This document shows positions 12,648-24,990 of a stretch of DNA of 64,000 nt, in pieces (position 1 is the stretch's first letter; each line of letters starts with the position of its first letter). The DNA lies in contig CAJFCV020000005.1 in assembly GCA_904066235.2 (NCBI GenBank), forward strand, positions 6,939,501 to 7,003,500, read 5' to 3'. The translations under genes were made by a program, and so were the position numbers. This DNA is from Bursaphelenchus xylophilus (Eukaryota; Nematoda; Chromadorea; Rhabditida; Aphelenchoididae). The notes under the pieces were generated by a model. It searched no databases. It worked only from the letters and a program-made list of their open reading frames with translations, and was not told the DNA's origin.

Positions 12648-14042
12648 ATGTCGAAGAAGAAGGAAGATGATAAGACCGCGAAGAATCATTTGACCGGAGA
12701 ATTCGCCAAGTTGGATTACTGGCATGGTCTACTTCCAAATGAGGACACGGCCAACTTGCTCAAGACGGATGGCGACTTCTTGTTGAGGGGAATCATCAGG
12801 GATCAGGAGTACTACATCATTGTTAGTATTCGATGGGGAAAAAATGTAAACCTTTTGTCACAACTCACACGTTTCTTTCTCTTCAGATCATAGAAATGTA
12901 TTTTTTAGGTCCTGAACGCAGCCGTCCTCGAGAACAAAAAAGGAGGATGGGTGTTCCAGGAGCATAATTTCGACTCCATTAAAGATGCCATTGACATGTA
13001 TCAGGTCAAGAAAACTCCCCTTATAATTTGCGGAACCACCTGCTTCTTGGATAGTCCGATCCGAAGAAAATCCTGGGAATTGCGTCAACAAATGATCAAG
13101 TTGGGAAAAGAATTGGGCCAAGGATCTTATGGGACTGTCTACACTGGCACCATGATGATTGAACGGCAAAAAGTCATTAAGGTAACTCGATTGGGCTTTT
13201 TTTATTGTTTTAGGTAGCTGTAAAAGTGCTCTCTGAAATGACTGCTGAAGCGTCAAATGCCTTGTGGAAAGAAGCCAGATATCATCAGTCTTTCGATCAT
13301 CCAAATGTCGTCAAGATGTATGGAGTTGCCAATGATGTTTTGGTAAGTGTAATATATTTTTATCTATTTTTCGTCCTTTAGCCATATTACCTCATTATGG
13401 AGTTGGTTCGAGGGGGATCCTTGGACAAATATCTCATCAAGAAGGCCGGAAAATTGACCATCAGACAGCGGATCAACATGCTTTTGGATGCAGCCAAGGG
13501 ACTTGGTTATCTTCACGATAAAGGAACGATCCACAGAGATGTTGCTGCCAGAAATCTGTTGATTGACGATGAGGTTGTCAAAGTGGCTGACTTTGGAATG
13601 TCCAGGAAATGTAATAGTTACAAAGTGGACACCAACAAACCTCTCAATCTGAGATGGTTGGCTCCAGAAGTGTACAAGAAACAGACGGTCAACAAATCGA
13701 CTGATGTCTATGCCTTTGGAGTTACTATGTACGAGGTTTTTGTCGATCCATATCACATTCCATACGAGGATTGGGATGCTAACAAAGTACAGTTTGTTTG
13801 ATAATATGTTTGTTCAATATTATTTTCGTGATCTTATTTTTTTTTTTTTTTAGGTTTATGATGAAGTGATTGAAGGAAATTACAAACTCAGCATGCCTGA
13901 TAGTGCTCCGGCTTACATCAAACAACTCTTTGGAGAATGTATTGGAGCCGAGGAAGAGCGTCCCACCTTCAAAACCATCGTTGTTTGTCTGACCAATTTC
14001 CAGGAAGGAAAGGGCGAAAGGGGACTTGGGGTTGGTCTGTAA
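12648..14042 (+). CDS. Fes/Fer-like non-receptor tyrosine kinase (SH2 + kinase)
   Basis: Short cytosolic tyrosine kinase of the nematode-expanded Fes-like group, several members of which act in the male germ line (SPE-8 is the known example). Five exons: 12648-12821, 12909-13181, 13214-13342, 13382-13786, 13854-14042 (389 aa). The SH2 domain starts at about residue 25 (WHGLL, then FLLR for phosphotyrosine binding). The kinase domain starts at about 120: glycine loop GQGSYGTVY, VAVK lysine, HRDVAARN loop (His about 243), DFGMSR (about 262-264), and RWLAPEV. The order and the AARN loop are typical of tyrosine kinases of this family. There is no F-BAR domain, as usual for the nematode members. 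The start is the only ATG before the SH2 domain. Substrate is unknown. Confidence 0.9.
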
Positions 14043-14936
14043 ATTGTACCCATAAACTTCATGTAGATTGGAATTGGACTCTTGTTTTGTGTGTTAAAAT
14101 ATTTCTTAATTCGTTTAAGGTATTCATCTTGCTTTGATTGTAATTTGTGCTCTGTGTCTACAAACAGGGGAACACCGAAAAGTGCGTCGCTCAGATTTAA
14201 AACTTGGCACAAGTTTAGATTAATGTTTTCTAAGACGTATGCGATACTCCTAGCTCGCGCTTTACAGAAACGACCGAAATTTTTAGGTCGAAAGGCGGAA
14301 AACTGGGAAACTTTTTGCAAATTTTGCCATGTAAAGTTTCATACCTATTTCTACCATAGTCGGTAATGTTTTAACAAAAACATAATATTTTCCGCGCAAA
14401 AATGGGAAAAATATGGTCGAAAAATGTTTTTCTCTGTGACCGCTCTCGGCGTTCCGTGTACTCTCTCGGCCTCAAAGACGGTTCAATGTCTCGACTGCCT
14501 CTGAAAGTCCCGAACGAAAACTTTAGAAATTAATACGTACCCATGCCCAGCATAAGTGCCAGATTTAAGAAAATCTGAGCGTCGCACTTGGGGTACTTTC
14601 CTCGTTAGTCGATGTGATGTATAGTTTCTGTTTGTTTGATAAGATTGATAAGACCCACTTGTGATTAGAAACTAACTTCTCCAATGTTCGTCATTCAGCC
14701 TTCTTCCACTCACCTCCTCACCTAGTTCTGATTCTATTGCTCTCTTTAAACGAGTTATTTCTGATAAAGAATATCATTGTTTTTGGTCACCTCACCTCGA
14801 AGCTTCCACGTCTCGATTCAAGGTGAGCTCGACAACAATAAGACCCCCTTTATTCGATATTCTCTTTATGCTCTTGTGATTTAGCCCCTCCGGGTTCAGA
14901 CGCTGCGCGTAATTTTTGGAGAAGACGTCATTCGAG
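14043..14936. other. Intergenic stretch between kinase and hydrolase genes
   Basis: Apart from the MITE-like element at about 14175-14600, I see no gene. The right part (14600-14936) is the 5' flank of the beta-lactamase-fold gene. Confidence 0.4.
14175..14600. mobile_element. MITE-like element with inverted ends
   Basis: The left end (GTGCGTCGCTCAGATTT followed by TGGCAC) is matched in inverted orientation by the right end (GTGCCAGATTTAAG, then AAATCTGAGCGTCGCAC). The terminal match covers roughly 40-45 nt; the interior (about 340 nt) has no coding sequence. A target duplication could not be fixed by eye. A related sequence with similar terminal words (AAATCTGAGCATCG) and a similar interior occurs in the intron at 48359-48660, so this is a repeat family. 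Confidence 0.55.
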
Positions 14937-16438
14937 ATGGCTATGAACACTATTTTTGGAAACACCGATCCGCGTTTCGCAAAAGTCGAAGAGGTTTTTC
15001 GGTGAGTTCTCTTTCGTGGTGGGAACGGATTTCCGATTTAGTCGACTGAAGTCGTTACTTCGAGGGTGTAGTGTCTAGTATAAGATGATATTTGTCTAAA
15101 GAATAAGTTCCAGAAGGAATTTCCGGGATGGCTGGGAGCCGGAAGGAGCAGCGGTGGCCGTTTATTACCGCGGCGAACTTGTTGTGGATCTTCAAGGAGG
15201 TTATCAAGACGCTTCATCAAGAACAAGATGGACGGAAGAAACAAGGACTGTCATCTTCTCGGTCACAAAAGCAGTGGCCTCTCTTGTAATTGCAATGCTG
15301 GTGGATCGAGGGAAACTAAAATATGAGCAGAAGATTGTTGAATTTTGGCCGGAATTTGGGCAAGAAGGAAAGGAGAACATTACGGTAGAAATGATTCTAC
15401 ATCATCAGGCTGGGTTGTGTCTGTATGAGGAGCCGGTTACTTTGGAAATTGCCAGCGATCCTAAAGCCATGGCGAAGTTGATTGAACGCCAAAAACCATC
15501 ATGGACTCCAGGCACAAAGAGTGGTTATCACGCAGTTAGTTTTGGATGGTTGGTAGATCAAATTGTGAGACATGTGGATGAACGAGGAAGAGGGATGGCA
15601 GATTATATCAGAGAAGAGATCACCGAACCTTATAGTAAGTACTTTCCATAATTGCTTGCAGTGTTCTTTTTAGATATCGATTTCTTCTTGGGTTTACCTT
15701 CACATGAGCAACATACAGTATCCCGCTTGGCAATCCCAACAAATTCCTATTTCTTGAAAGAAATCGTCCATGATCCTCGAATTCTTATCGCTCTTACTTG
15801 CTTGTACAGTGGTGGAGATGTCGGATTGCGGAAACAGGTCAACAATATTGAATTTATTTGCACCGAAAAGGTAGATGATTGATAAGAGTGAAAGTTTTTG
15901 AGGTCATCGTGTGTTTTTCACGTTTTTAAGTGAACTTTTAGGGAGTTAACAGCTTCAACAGTCCCCTTGTTCATCGTTTGGAACAACCAGCCGCCTTAGG
16001 CATCACCAAAGCCAGGGATTTGGGAAAGATCTTCGCCTTGATGTTGGATGGGACATTGATCTCAAAGGAAACTCTCAGAAGACTCGACTTACCCAGAGTT
16101 GTTCAAACCGACGTTTGTTTGAAGATCCCAACAGCCAAAGGACATGGATTTATGTATGAGAGACATCCATACAAACAGGTAGATATAAAGTTTATGAAAA
16201 GTTATGGGTATCAACCAAAGCGATAATCAATCTCTTTTCCCAGGGAAAATACCTTTACGGTCATCCCGGTCATGGCGGGAGTAACATGATGATCGATCAC
16301 GAAGACGAAATTGTAATAGTCTACTTGACCAATGGCCTCAAAATGGGTGGCGGCGAGTTAACCCAACCTTATAAAAGGTTGCGCAATCAAGCCCTCAAAT
16401 GCATCGGACAGAAGGTGAAACCGAAAAAAGTAAAGTAG
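14937..16438 (+). CDS. Beta-lactamase-fold serine hydrolase (LACT/LACTB-type)
   Basis: Member of the class C beta-lactamase/penicillin-binding-protein-like family, present in nematodes as the lact genes; natural substrates are mostly unknown. Five exons: 14937-15001, 15114-15634, 15674-15870, 15942-16178, 16244-16438 (404 aa). The SxxK active-site motif is FSVTKAV (Ser71, Lys74 by my count). The second motif region reads [15 protein letters not shown], with Tyr in the place of the usual YxN. The third motif region is GHPGHGGS, close to the HxG motif of the family. No signal peptide is visible ([12 protein letters not shown]). A consensus AATAAA polyadenylation signal lies at 16470-16475, just past the stop. 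The start is supported by a strong donor 65 nt downstream. Confidence 0.88.
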
Positions 16439-17017
16439 GATGGGTTTAATGGAATGTACGAGTATGTGTAATAAATATTGTCATAGATTATAAGTATTAC
16501 GGCACGATTAGAGAAGACATTGCACGTTGATGATGTGCAATATGTATACGTAATGGCTAAATTAATGGGTTTCATGGCAATCAAAGTCTAATCGGATCTC
16601 ATCGATTCCCAGCCATTTAAATCGTTTCCATTGGGTGGCAACGAAGAAGATCTAAGTTAATGTCATTTTTAAAGGCAACAGTCCATAATGAGCAGATGCC
16701 ATAACGGACAGATTTCGAGAACCCGGTGGAGTGTCACCGTTACAGTAAAAAAATTTTGGTTCGAAAAAGGTATAAGTGCAAAAACGTGAGCTTTAGTGTA
16801 AAATTTTTTAAAAGTGTAATTCCCGAAGAAATGTTTTTGAAGACTGAGTTTCTAATAATCTTCGATAATAACGATTTACCCGATTATACATGGTAAGAAT
16901 TTTTTGCACTTAAATTTTTACACTTACCGCAAATTTGCCAATATGGCTTCATTTTTTCGAAATTTACTTTTTTGCAATGGTATAAGAGAATCTATGACAT
17001 TCCAAAGGGCTCTCCCT
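16439..17017. other. Convergent intergenic region, no gene seen
   Basis: Lies between the 3' ends of two convergent genes. It holds the polyadenylation region of the hydrolase gene and AT-rich sequence without an open frame of protein character. Confidence 0.4.
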
Positions 17018-19216
17018 TTATATTATGGTCTGCTCATTGTGGACGGGCACGACTTTAAACCATACCTTTTTAGTGCCGCTGGGTAAGACCACGGTCTCAT
17101 TTTCTCTCCAATGAGCCTTTATGGGTGGGGCCTCGTAAGGACAATTGGCCAGGGAATCGATACAAACCTGAAGAAATATTAAATCTAGACCAAGGAATAA
17201 AATTAGGGCAGCATCCTAAGCGCTGCCGTACCTGTAATGATATGGCGTTGCTTTGTTTGTAAATGGCAAATCGAAGTTCAGCCTCTGCTGGGAGATTGAA
17301 TTCCTCGGATTCGAGGATGTACACGGTCCGCCCTTTCGTATTGACACCTCTGTCGTCCACTCCAACATACGCGAAACCAGCTGGAAACAGGTAAAATTAT
17401 AAGCGAAAAGCAGTAATAACACAAGCATTACTGAAAGGTGGTAGTTATACTTACAATGATTGGATTTGGTGTTCGATTCGGTGTTTATATTTCCAATCCG
17501 TGAGCGACTGAACTGCCATTTGCCGTGGCTAAAAGAGTTGGGATATTAGATGGTCTTGATGTATAAGGTGATAAATAACAAGCTTCTTACTTAACATCGT
17601 CGTCCAAGACTGACTGGGAATACCCGCAAAGATCCTTCTCGAAGCTGCATTCAATTGCTTTGCAAGGATTCGAATTTAATTGTCTTATCCTTAAGCTCGA
17701 CCCCGCCCCTGAATTACGGTCGATAAGAAGGGAGGGAATCTGAAGAGATGGAGGCGTCCGATCCTTCAGAACATCCGATTCGGAACTCTTAACTGGACTG
17801 TCCAGATGATTTGGACGGTTCTGAAAATAAAAAAGTTTAATTGAATGAAGCTTAACTTACGGAACTGAACTCCTTTGAAAGACAGTCTTGCGCCTCATAA
17901 ACGAGATTGTCCATGATGAAAAGACCCGGCTTCTTGAATCCACTGACGATGACTTCTACTAAGAAATTCTCTGAATCCGTGTGGATAACTTGAATATCAA
18001 CTCGACTGGAATCTGGGACATATTCGATATTCGTGGTGCAACGACGATCATCATCCACCCGGGTGCAAACTTTTACTTCCACATTCGGCTCGGTTGTCCA
18101 ATAGCTGAAATAAATGTTGGATTTAAAGGACCAATGGTATGTAGATCACCCTACTCTGAATAAAACTCTGCTTACTCAAAGCTCAAAACTCCATCGCCTT
18201 TCTGACATTTGACCTCCATCTGAATGATCCCGGCGGCATCTGGAGTGTTTCCGAAGGGTTCGGCCATCACAAGAAATCCATCTTGAGGTAAAGCCCCTAA
18301 GGGTCTTTTGGTTAAAACCGAGAAACTCTCTTCAAAGGGACCAAAGACAGACCCATTTTTATGATGAACAAAGGCCCCTCGTCTGAACACCAACTCTTCT
18401 TCATTATTCCCATAAAAACGGCATCTCGAATTCTCATCAAAATTACACGAGGAGTATCGAGGATCGGCCAGATTTTGATCTTCATTGAAGGAGTCCACTT
18501 CGGTGCAATCCAGGATTTCCATGAATCCGGCCGGCTCTTTTCTTGAACAGATTCTCGCCCATTCCGCGAGGTTTCGATGCTCTGGAAAGGGATTTTCTGG
18601 CCGAGAAAGGTCCTTGGATTGGAGTTGATTGGGCTCTGGAGGATCGGATGGCGGATGATTGCTTGGGTTTAATCCGTTTTCTTCAAAGACATGCAGCTCT
18701 ACAGCATCGTTGATCTGTCTTTCGACTTCCAGATTTTGCCTTTTTTGGGTCTCATCCAAACTCGAGATATCATCAGGTGATTTGAACTCGGGTTGAAGGG
18801 AATTCGACGCTTTCCCATCATCCACTTCAACCGAATGTTCAATGGAGAAACTGGGGACTCCATTCACGTTAAACGAGGGCTCTGGGACATGGGCATTTGG
18901 CTTATAATCACTGTAATTTGGATCTTGAACAAACGCTGACTGGACGCCTTGACTTAATAGTTGGGGTTGTGCAGCAGGGACTTCATAGGTTTTGCTTCCA
19001 TAAACAGCATTCGAGGTGTACTGTAGCGGGGGTTGACAAGCCAAAAATATTGGGAAAACTGGAAGAAAGCGGAAAATTTTGTAATATTTAACAGTAAACG
19101 TCAAGTCAAAATTGATCTATGTCATCTATAAAGCCTCATTATCATCAAAACTACCAACCAAAAACGAATCCCCACTTACCATGGCCAATCAAAAAGATGA
19201 CCCATAATGTCATCAT
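17018..19216 (-). CDS. Secreted protein with two MAM-like modules
   Basis: Seven exons: 19180-19216, 18176-19058, 17861-18104, 17591-17820, 17455-17528, 17232-17380, 17018-17167 (588 aa). The signal peptide is assembled across the first intron (MMTLWVIFLIGHVFPIFLA). About 180 residues of low-complexity Pro/Ser/Asn/Glu sequence follow. Module 1 begins at CNFDENSRCRFYG, contains DGFLVMAEPFGN and YWTTEPNVEVKVC, and ends near FIMDNLVYEAQDC. Module 2 begins at CSFEKDLCGYSQ with GKWQFSRSRIGN, contains GFAYVGVDD, and ends WFKVV. Paired cysteines, the W.F.R pattern and the DN(L/I) near the module end are MAM-like. The next gene on the same strand is a paralogue. Function is unknown; an extracellular adhesion or matrix role is inference. 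Confidence 0.78.
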
Positions 19217-19800
19217 ATCTTAGACCTTCGAATATGATGGATAGCCCGCTCCTTGCGGTTTTGGCGCTTCTGTCAGCGGCTGGGCGGAGCCCCAAATGGG
19301 ATAGGCATTTGTCGCCTGAGGCAGCGGATCCGTATGTTCCAGTTTCGGCGCCCTCAGAATCCCTCCGTTTAGTCCGTTTTCTTTTCTTCACTTTCGAAAA
19401 TGCCTCGAGGAATGCAAATTTGGGGGTGGCAGACAAAAAGCAAAAGTTGTTTTATGGGTTTCGTTTCCGGTCCACCGGCTTTGTGGGACGGCGGCGATGA
19501 TCCGCGCCCAAATTATAAAAACATTTGGGAATCCGTTTAATTCGAAACATTTGCTGACTAAGAGCGCGAACGCCTAAGGCGACAATTGTTTGTTCAAGGA
19601 CAGTCGCGCGTATTTTACGACATGAACAGTGATCCATGTCGTATTTTTTGGAAACTGGAAGCCCTTTACAGTCCATCTTGCTCACGGATTATCTTGAAAT
19701 CCTGTTTCAAAATTAAATTGTCCATAAACAGTAACGTCACTAGACTATAGCATTGTGGTTACATGAGCCAAATAATATTCAGCTCAAACCTGTTTCAACT
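19217..19800. other. Intergenic: 5' flank of the MAM-like gene
   Basis: No gene was seen. The region lies between the start of one MAM-like gene and the decayed exon copy of the other. Confidence 0.35.
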
Positions 19801-20046
19801 GGACACGTTAGGCACTTTGCTATCACCTGAGGTCATGAACTCGGTGATAGCAAGCAGATAGTCGACAAAGTCCCCTCGGGTCGGATTAAGATACGGATCA
19901 GTATCAAAGGAGTTCACGCAGATCTGCAAGTGGATTGGGTGGATTAAGCGTTTCCGCATCTCAACTCGCTCGCCGCTGGGGATCCACGGAACGTTGGTAA
20001 AGGTCAAAGGCGAGGTAAACCTGGTTTTGACGAAAATCAAAGGCAA
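19801..20046 (-). pseudogene. Decayed duplicate of two 3' exons of the MAM-like paralogue
   Basis: Reading the minus strand from about 20040 gives QVYLAFDLYQRSVDPQ, almost the same as PVYLVFDLYQRSVGPQ in exon 8 (21783-21922) of the neighbouring gene. After a short gap comes ICVNSFDTDPYLNP, matching VCVNSFDNCPYVNP in exon 9 (21628-21735). The donor that is GTGAGT in the intact exon reads GCGAGT here, the second exon has lost a cysteine, and no matching first or last exons are present. This is best explained as a partial tandem duplication that has decayed. An alternative, an unused alternative exon set of the downstream gene, is less likely. Confidence 0.65.
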
Positions 20047-20343
20047 AATTTGGCATGTTCAATATCTCTGGCTACAATTGGTATTTTTTACAAATGGGGG
20101 TCATTGCCTTAGGGCTTCTTTGAAACACTATAAAAACAAACGCCCATCGAATCGTTTAAGCTCCAAAAAGGGTCAAGGCGAACAATGAAAAATTTTATGA
20201 ATAAAGTTGTTGACGTTAAACACACTGGATGCGTTTATTAAACGATGAGATCACGCAAAATAAATAATATGAAGTATAAGATAGACATCTCTAAGATACG
20301 TTGGTATGACACCGGTATGGCACTGCAAAGATGAGGGGACGCT

Positions 20344-23300
20344 TTACAGGACCTGGGAACAATAATCTTCAAAGTCTGAGGTCTGCAAGCGGATGTTGTC
20401 GATGGCCAAATAAAGGTTTCGACCGACTTTCCCGGCAATGAAATACACCTAAAGCAATTTAAATTACATGTAAGCTAAACTTTTGTAGCATATAAAAATA
20501 AAAACATTAATGTACAGGGTGTTTCAAGAAATTTGGAACAAATGACTTGCTTATATCTTTGTGTTCTTTGCAGCTATCAACGAATTTCTTTTTGCTTCTA
20601 AAAATTGACAGCGTGCGTTTATAGAATCTTAAAAAAAATTTTTTTGTCGGCGGAGGGCCCATTTCTCGGCGTAGAAAATTAGGGCCTTTTTTAAAAATCA
20701 CAGCGTATTACGTGGCGGAAACGCCGTTGCAACGGCTGAAATCAAGTTTACGTTACACCTCCTTCGATTTTACGGTATGCATTTTTTTGTTTTCGATTTT
20801 ACGCGCACCGCGAAGGCGCGGCGGAGACTTCAGATTTCGGCGGACGTTGTTTTGGGCCTTCGGCTGTTGCAATTCATGTTGGAAAAGAGGTTGGGGTGAT
20901 TTTTTGTTGTCATCCGATGCACAGATGGCAAAAATTTCGTGCTTTTTTCCCCGGCGGAGGATTCGGCGGAGGCTTTATCAAAGGGTCAAAGCTGTCTTAC
21001 GAGTCCGGGAAAAATCTCAGCTACAAGAATCCATCAGAGCAGCATTGTCTTTCAAAGATTTTTGATTTTTTTGGTCCGGCGGACAAATCGGCCGAGTTTT
21101 GTTTTTACCCTTTGATAAAGCCTCCGCCGACTCCTCCGCCGGGGATAAAAAGCACGAAATTTTTACCATCTGTGCATCGGATGACAAGAAAAAATCACCC
21201 CAACCTCTTTTCCAACATGAATTGCAACAGCCGAAGGCCCAAAACGACGTCCACCGAAATCTGAGGTCTCCGCCGCGCATCCGCGGAAGTGCGTAAAATC
21301 GAAAACGCAAAAAAGCATACCGTAAAATCGATGGAGGTATTACGTAAACTTGATTTCAGCCGTTGCAACGGCGTTTCCGCCACGTAATAAGCTGTGATTT
21401 TTAAAAAGGCCCTAATTTTTCCGCCGAGAAATGGACCCTCCGCCGACGAAAAAAAATTTTTTGAGATTCTAAAAACGCACGCTGTCAATTTTTAGAAGCA
21501 AAAAGAAATTCGTTGATAGCTGCAAAGAACAAAAAGATATAAGCAAGTCATTTGTTCCAAATTTCTTGAAACACCCTGTATATGGCGATGTGAACCCAGT
21601 TTGGACTTCAAATCCCATATTTCCCACCTTTTCGGCCTCTTCGTCCAACAGAATCCGCTGATCGTGCCTCCAGAATTCCCTTGCGTTCAACGGTGGGTTA
21701 ACATACGGACAGTTGTCAAAGGAGTTCACACAGACCTACAAATAGATTGGGCACGATAAACAGCTTTCAGATCCCAACTCACTCTCAACTGAGGACCCAC
21801 GGAGCGCTGATAGAGATCAAAGACCAGGTAAACCGGCTCTTTGGTGAAGAAACGGGCCGATTCCAAGACGAATACTTCCGTTGAAAAATCATTCCGATCC
21901 AGGCCGACAAAAGCAAAGCCAGCTGAAACTATTCATTAAAAACCGAAATTTCGATACAGTGACTCCATACAATGAATCGCAAAGAGCAAAACGCTTGTTC
22001 GTTATAGTGAATTACGGAGGTTGATTTTGTTATAAAAGTGACAATTGAGATTGTACGTTATAGACAGGTTTCGTTGTATGGCGGTTCGTTGTACGGAGGT
22101 CCCACTGTACGTGATGAAAAGAAGAAACATAACGCATTTTGCTATCAACTCACTCATCCTTTGATCAATCGGATTAGCCTTGTGGATTCCAGTGTGCGGA
22201 TTTCCAAAATAATGTTCTCCAATTCGCCATTCAGCACTGAAAATTGCGTGATATTAAAATGTATTGAACATACGTTCCTCCAAGGCCTGAAAGAGAGTAA
22301 TAACAGGAATCCCCGTGGTTGAAGTCGCAGCTCAAGGCCTCGCAAACATCCAATTTCCCTTGTTGCGAACCTAGGTCTCGGTCCTGAAATCAGAAGATCA
22401 ATTTCTGTATTATACTTGACTCAATTCCAATATAAGTATGCTATAGCCAAAGTGTGCCATAACCAACCTCAGAATGGACGATACTCGTTGTGCCAAACAC
22501 TTTTTTCTTCTTTATCGACTCGGTTGTGCTATAAACAATGTCATTATCCGTAATCGACTTGGTCGGTTTGAAACTTCTAGTCGGCGCTGCATTCGCGACG
22601 GTCCTTGTGGTCGTCGTATTCTTCTTTTCGGGCCCATAAACTTCACAAAATTTGCCTTCGTATCTAATGGAATCGAGGAAGACAATGTCATCCTTCCCGA
22701 TGGAGTCCACCTGCACACGCAGACGGAATGGCCTCAGGGATTGGGGGATTTCGAAGGTCAGGGGATTCGAATCCATATGGGATTCCTCACATTGAGGGTC
22801 GGGGGTGTCTTCGGGGATCACGCACACTTTCAAGACTGGGGTCTCGTTGTTGCTCCAGTAACTAGAAACATTTCATATATGATGGCTTTAAGAGACGTCG
22901 TTTTTTTGCTGTATGTTTGATAAATAAGCAAATCAGCCAAGTAACTCAACGGATCGATTTTCGAGAGAAGCCACGAAAGAGGAGAGCTGGCCATACAAAA
23001 AATGTCTGATTTAAAACGTACTCAAATTTAAGATAGGCTTTGTCAAATTGACATGGTATCCTTGTCTCAATGGCCGCTGAGATATCTCTATCGTAGTCCT
23101 CGCCTCCAGCCATTAGAAAATAGTCCTCTGAAAAGTGATATCAAATTACTCTGTAATTAATGACCTGAACATAAAAAATAAGCTACAATTACTTACCAAA
23201 TGCGAAAATCCGATTCGAAGTGCATTCAAACTTATCGACATCAAAGAACGATTCGAATCGAGCTCGTTTGAATCCCGGGCCTTGAGTTCCGACCTGTCGA

Positions 23301-23747
23301 TTGTACCAAGCACACTTCTCTTCATCGGAATCAAATCCACAAACAGCTGTACCACCTGAGCCGATTGCAATTGGGACGGATGAGAACTCATATTCAGTTG
23401 CCAAGCGCTTCAATTCTGAAACGATACAGTTGTAAGACGACCAAAAAAGGTAAACTTTGATAAAATTTGTTTACCTTTGGCTCTGTAAAATCCATAGTCT
23501 TCGCTTGCGCATTTCGCATTATGAAAATCAGCATCGAAACTCTGCGCAGCATAAGCCAGCGCTCTATTCCGTGCTGCCAATGTCGAATATTGTCCTCCGC
23601 CATGGCAAGAATTGGTTACTAAAGAAAATAGATCATCTTAAAATCATGTTCAACATCAAAATTAATCATTTTTAGAACAACAGAGCTGTAATCAGTCCAA
23701 TACTTACTTCTAATCAGCAGAAAAAGCAAAAGAAAATCGAATACCAT
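20344..23747 (-). CDS. Secreted MAM-like domain protein (paralogue of neighbour)
   Basis: Ten exons: 23708-23747, 23475-23618, 23197-23415, 23022-23127, 22468-22861, 22274-22383, 22154-22236, 21783-21922, 21628-21735, 20344-20448 (482 aa). The start at 23747 gives a signal peptide (MVFDFLLLFLLI). Module 1: CGFDSDEEKCAWYN, EDYFLMAGGED, YWSNNETPVLKVC, VFLDSIRYE. A Thr/Lys-rich linker of about 60 aa follows. Module 2: CDFNHGDSCYYS, AEWRIGEHYFGN, GFAFVGLDRN, VYLVFDLYQRS, and AIDNIRLQTSDF, a good match to the MAM terminal strand. Module layout and exon borders equal those of the gene at 17018-19216, so the two arose by duplication. The last intron (20449-21627) is inflated by a 1064-bp palindromic element. 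Function is unknown; an extracellular role is inferred. Confidence 0.78.
20515..21578. mobile_element. Foldback (long palindromic) transposable element, TA-flanked
   Basis: The whole 1064 bp is one inverted repeat: arms about 20515-20990 and 21105-21578 (about 475 bp each) around a spacer of about 115 bp. The ends read CAGGGTGTTTCAAGAAATTT and its complement, and both sides carry TA (20513-20514 and 21579-21580), as expected for a Tc1/mariner-type insertion. The arms are near-complementary with scattered mismatches, contain the inner palindrome GCCGTTGCAACGGC, and encode no transposase, so it is non-autonomous. It sits in the last intron of the MAM-like gene and leaves both splice sites intact. 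Confidence 0.85.
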
Positions 23748-23996
23748 GACATAGATCCTACCCGAAAGCGAAAGTCGGTCACTTTCCTCGGACTGAAACT
23801 CTCGCCGATTCCCCGTTCCGCCCTCCTCCAATTATGCCTCGGGGGGATCGTCTAAAACCCGAGTAATTATTGCAGGATGAGCTTTGCCCCAATTCGAAAA
23901 AAACGCTCTCAAAGTGCGAAAGTGTATTTGGATTCCCTTTTTTCCCGATTGTAATTGTATTCGAGAACGGTCGGTCTGAAGACAGCGAAGGCGATC
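23748..23996. promoter_or_regulatory. Shared 5' region of two divergent genes
   Basis: A 249-nt gap separates the start codons of the MAM-like gene (minus) and the acidic protein gene (plus), so it should hold both promoters. No specific element is claimed. Confidence 0.35.
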
Positions 23997-24990
23997 ATGT
24001 CAGATGAAGGTAAGTACTTGTAATTGCGTCCATTAGAGACTCCTTTGTGTGCATATATTGTTGGAGATCGCCGGGATCTTCTGGGATATGAGAGCGAAGG
24101 CGGATCCACATTATCCTTGAGGAGTAAAATACAGAAGCAGGATGTTGTACTTGTTCGAAAACAAGTTTTGGTTTTCGGAGGGATTTCGCCTAGTCCGATG
24201 GATGCAGAAAACTTATTGATCTCTTTGATTGGCCATTAAAAAATTCGGTTTATCAAATTTTGCCAATATTTTGAATTTTGTTTTCTCGCCATGATTGGCA
24301 TTTTATTGCAAGCCATTGGTCAAAAGTCAAATGGCCATTGACTTTTGATTCTAATAGACCCTATAGGGCCTACCTTGCGTAATATTTTTTATTTTCAGTA
24401 GATACGGATTCCTGTGTGACCGCGCTTTCTGGCTATGTTTTTCAACCCAAACTGTCTGTTTCTCTGGCCTCTCTCTCCGTCTCCACTGTCTCCGTGGACT
24501 CTGTCTTTCCCTCTAGTGGAGATATGATCCCAGAACTTTCTGACGGTGATCTCCTATCTGTTAATGATCCGTTCTCATCTGATCAGTCCACCTTCTCCTT
24601 GACCTCGTTGAATTCATCCCTTTTCAATGACGTCACTTCATTCGAGGAAAGCAGTATGACCAAAGACAAGAATTTTGATGATAGCAGCTGTGGAAGTAGC
24701 TGTGCTTGTAAGTTTAGGCCTTATTATCAAGGAATAACGATTTGCTTTCAGCTGCGACCCCTTCTTTTCACACTTCCGATATTCAGACTCGATTTGACGA
24801 TGACTTTTCCTATGAATACGATGAAAGTTTTGTTGAATCTGAAGAGGAAGATGACAGTGGATTGAAGACTGGTATCGAGTATGAAAATGACGATGAGATC
24901 TGGTGTTTGGAGACTGGCTTTGAGATGAGTGACCCAAACAAGTCGATCGGAGTTTACACTGCCATCGACAGAGATGATATTAGATTGTAA
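23997..24990 (+). CDS. Acidic, serine-rich protein of unknown function
   Basis: Three exons: 23997-24009, 24399-24707, 24752-24990 (186 aa). Exon 1 encodes only MSDE plus one base. The middle is rich in Ser/Thr/Val with hydrophobic spacing (LSVSLASLSVSTVSVDSV). The C-terminal third is strongly acidic (DDDFSYEYDES, ESEEEDDSG) and ends DRDDIRL. There is no signal peptide, membrane span or known domain. Phases agree and both acceptors are TTTCAG, which supports a real gene. It is divergently transcribed from the MAM-like gene. I cannot assign a role. Confidence 0.55.

Noticed and set aside
20712..21488. Open frames in both directions around 21 kb
   Set aside because: All lie in the arms or spacer of the foldback element, and the arms encode mirror copies with no known domain.
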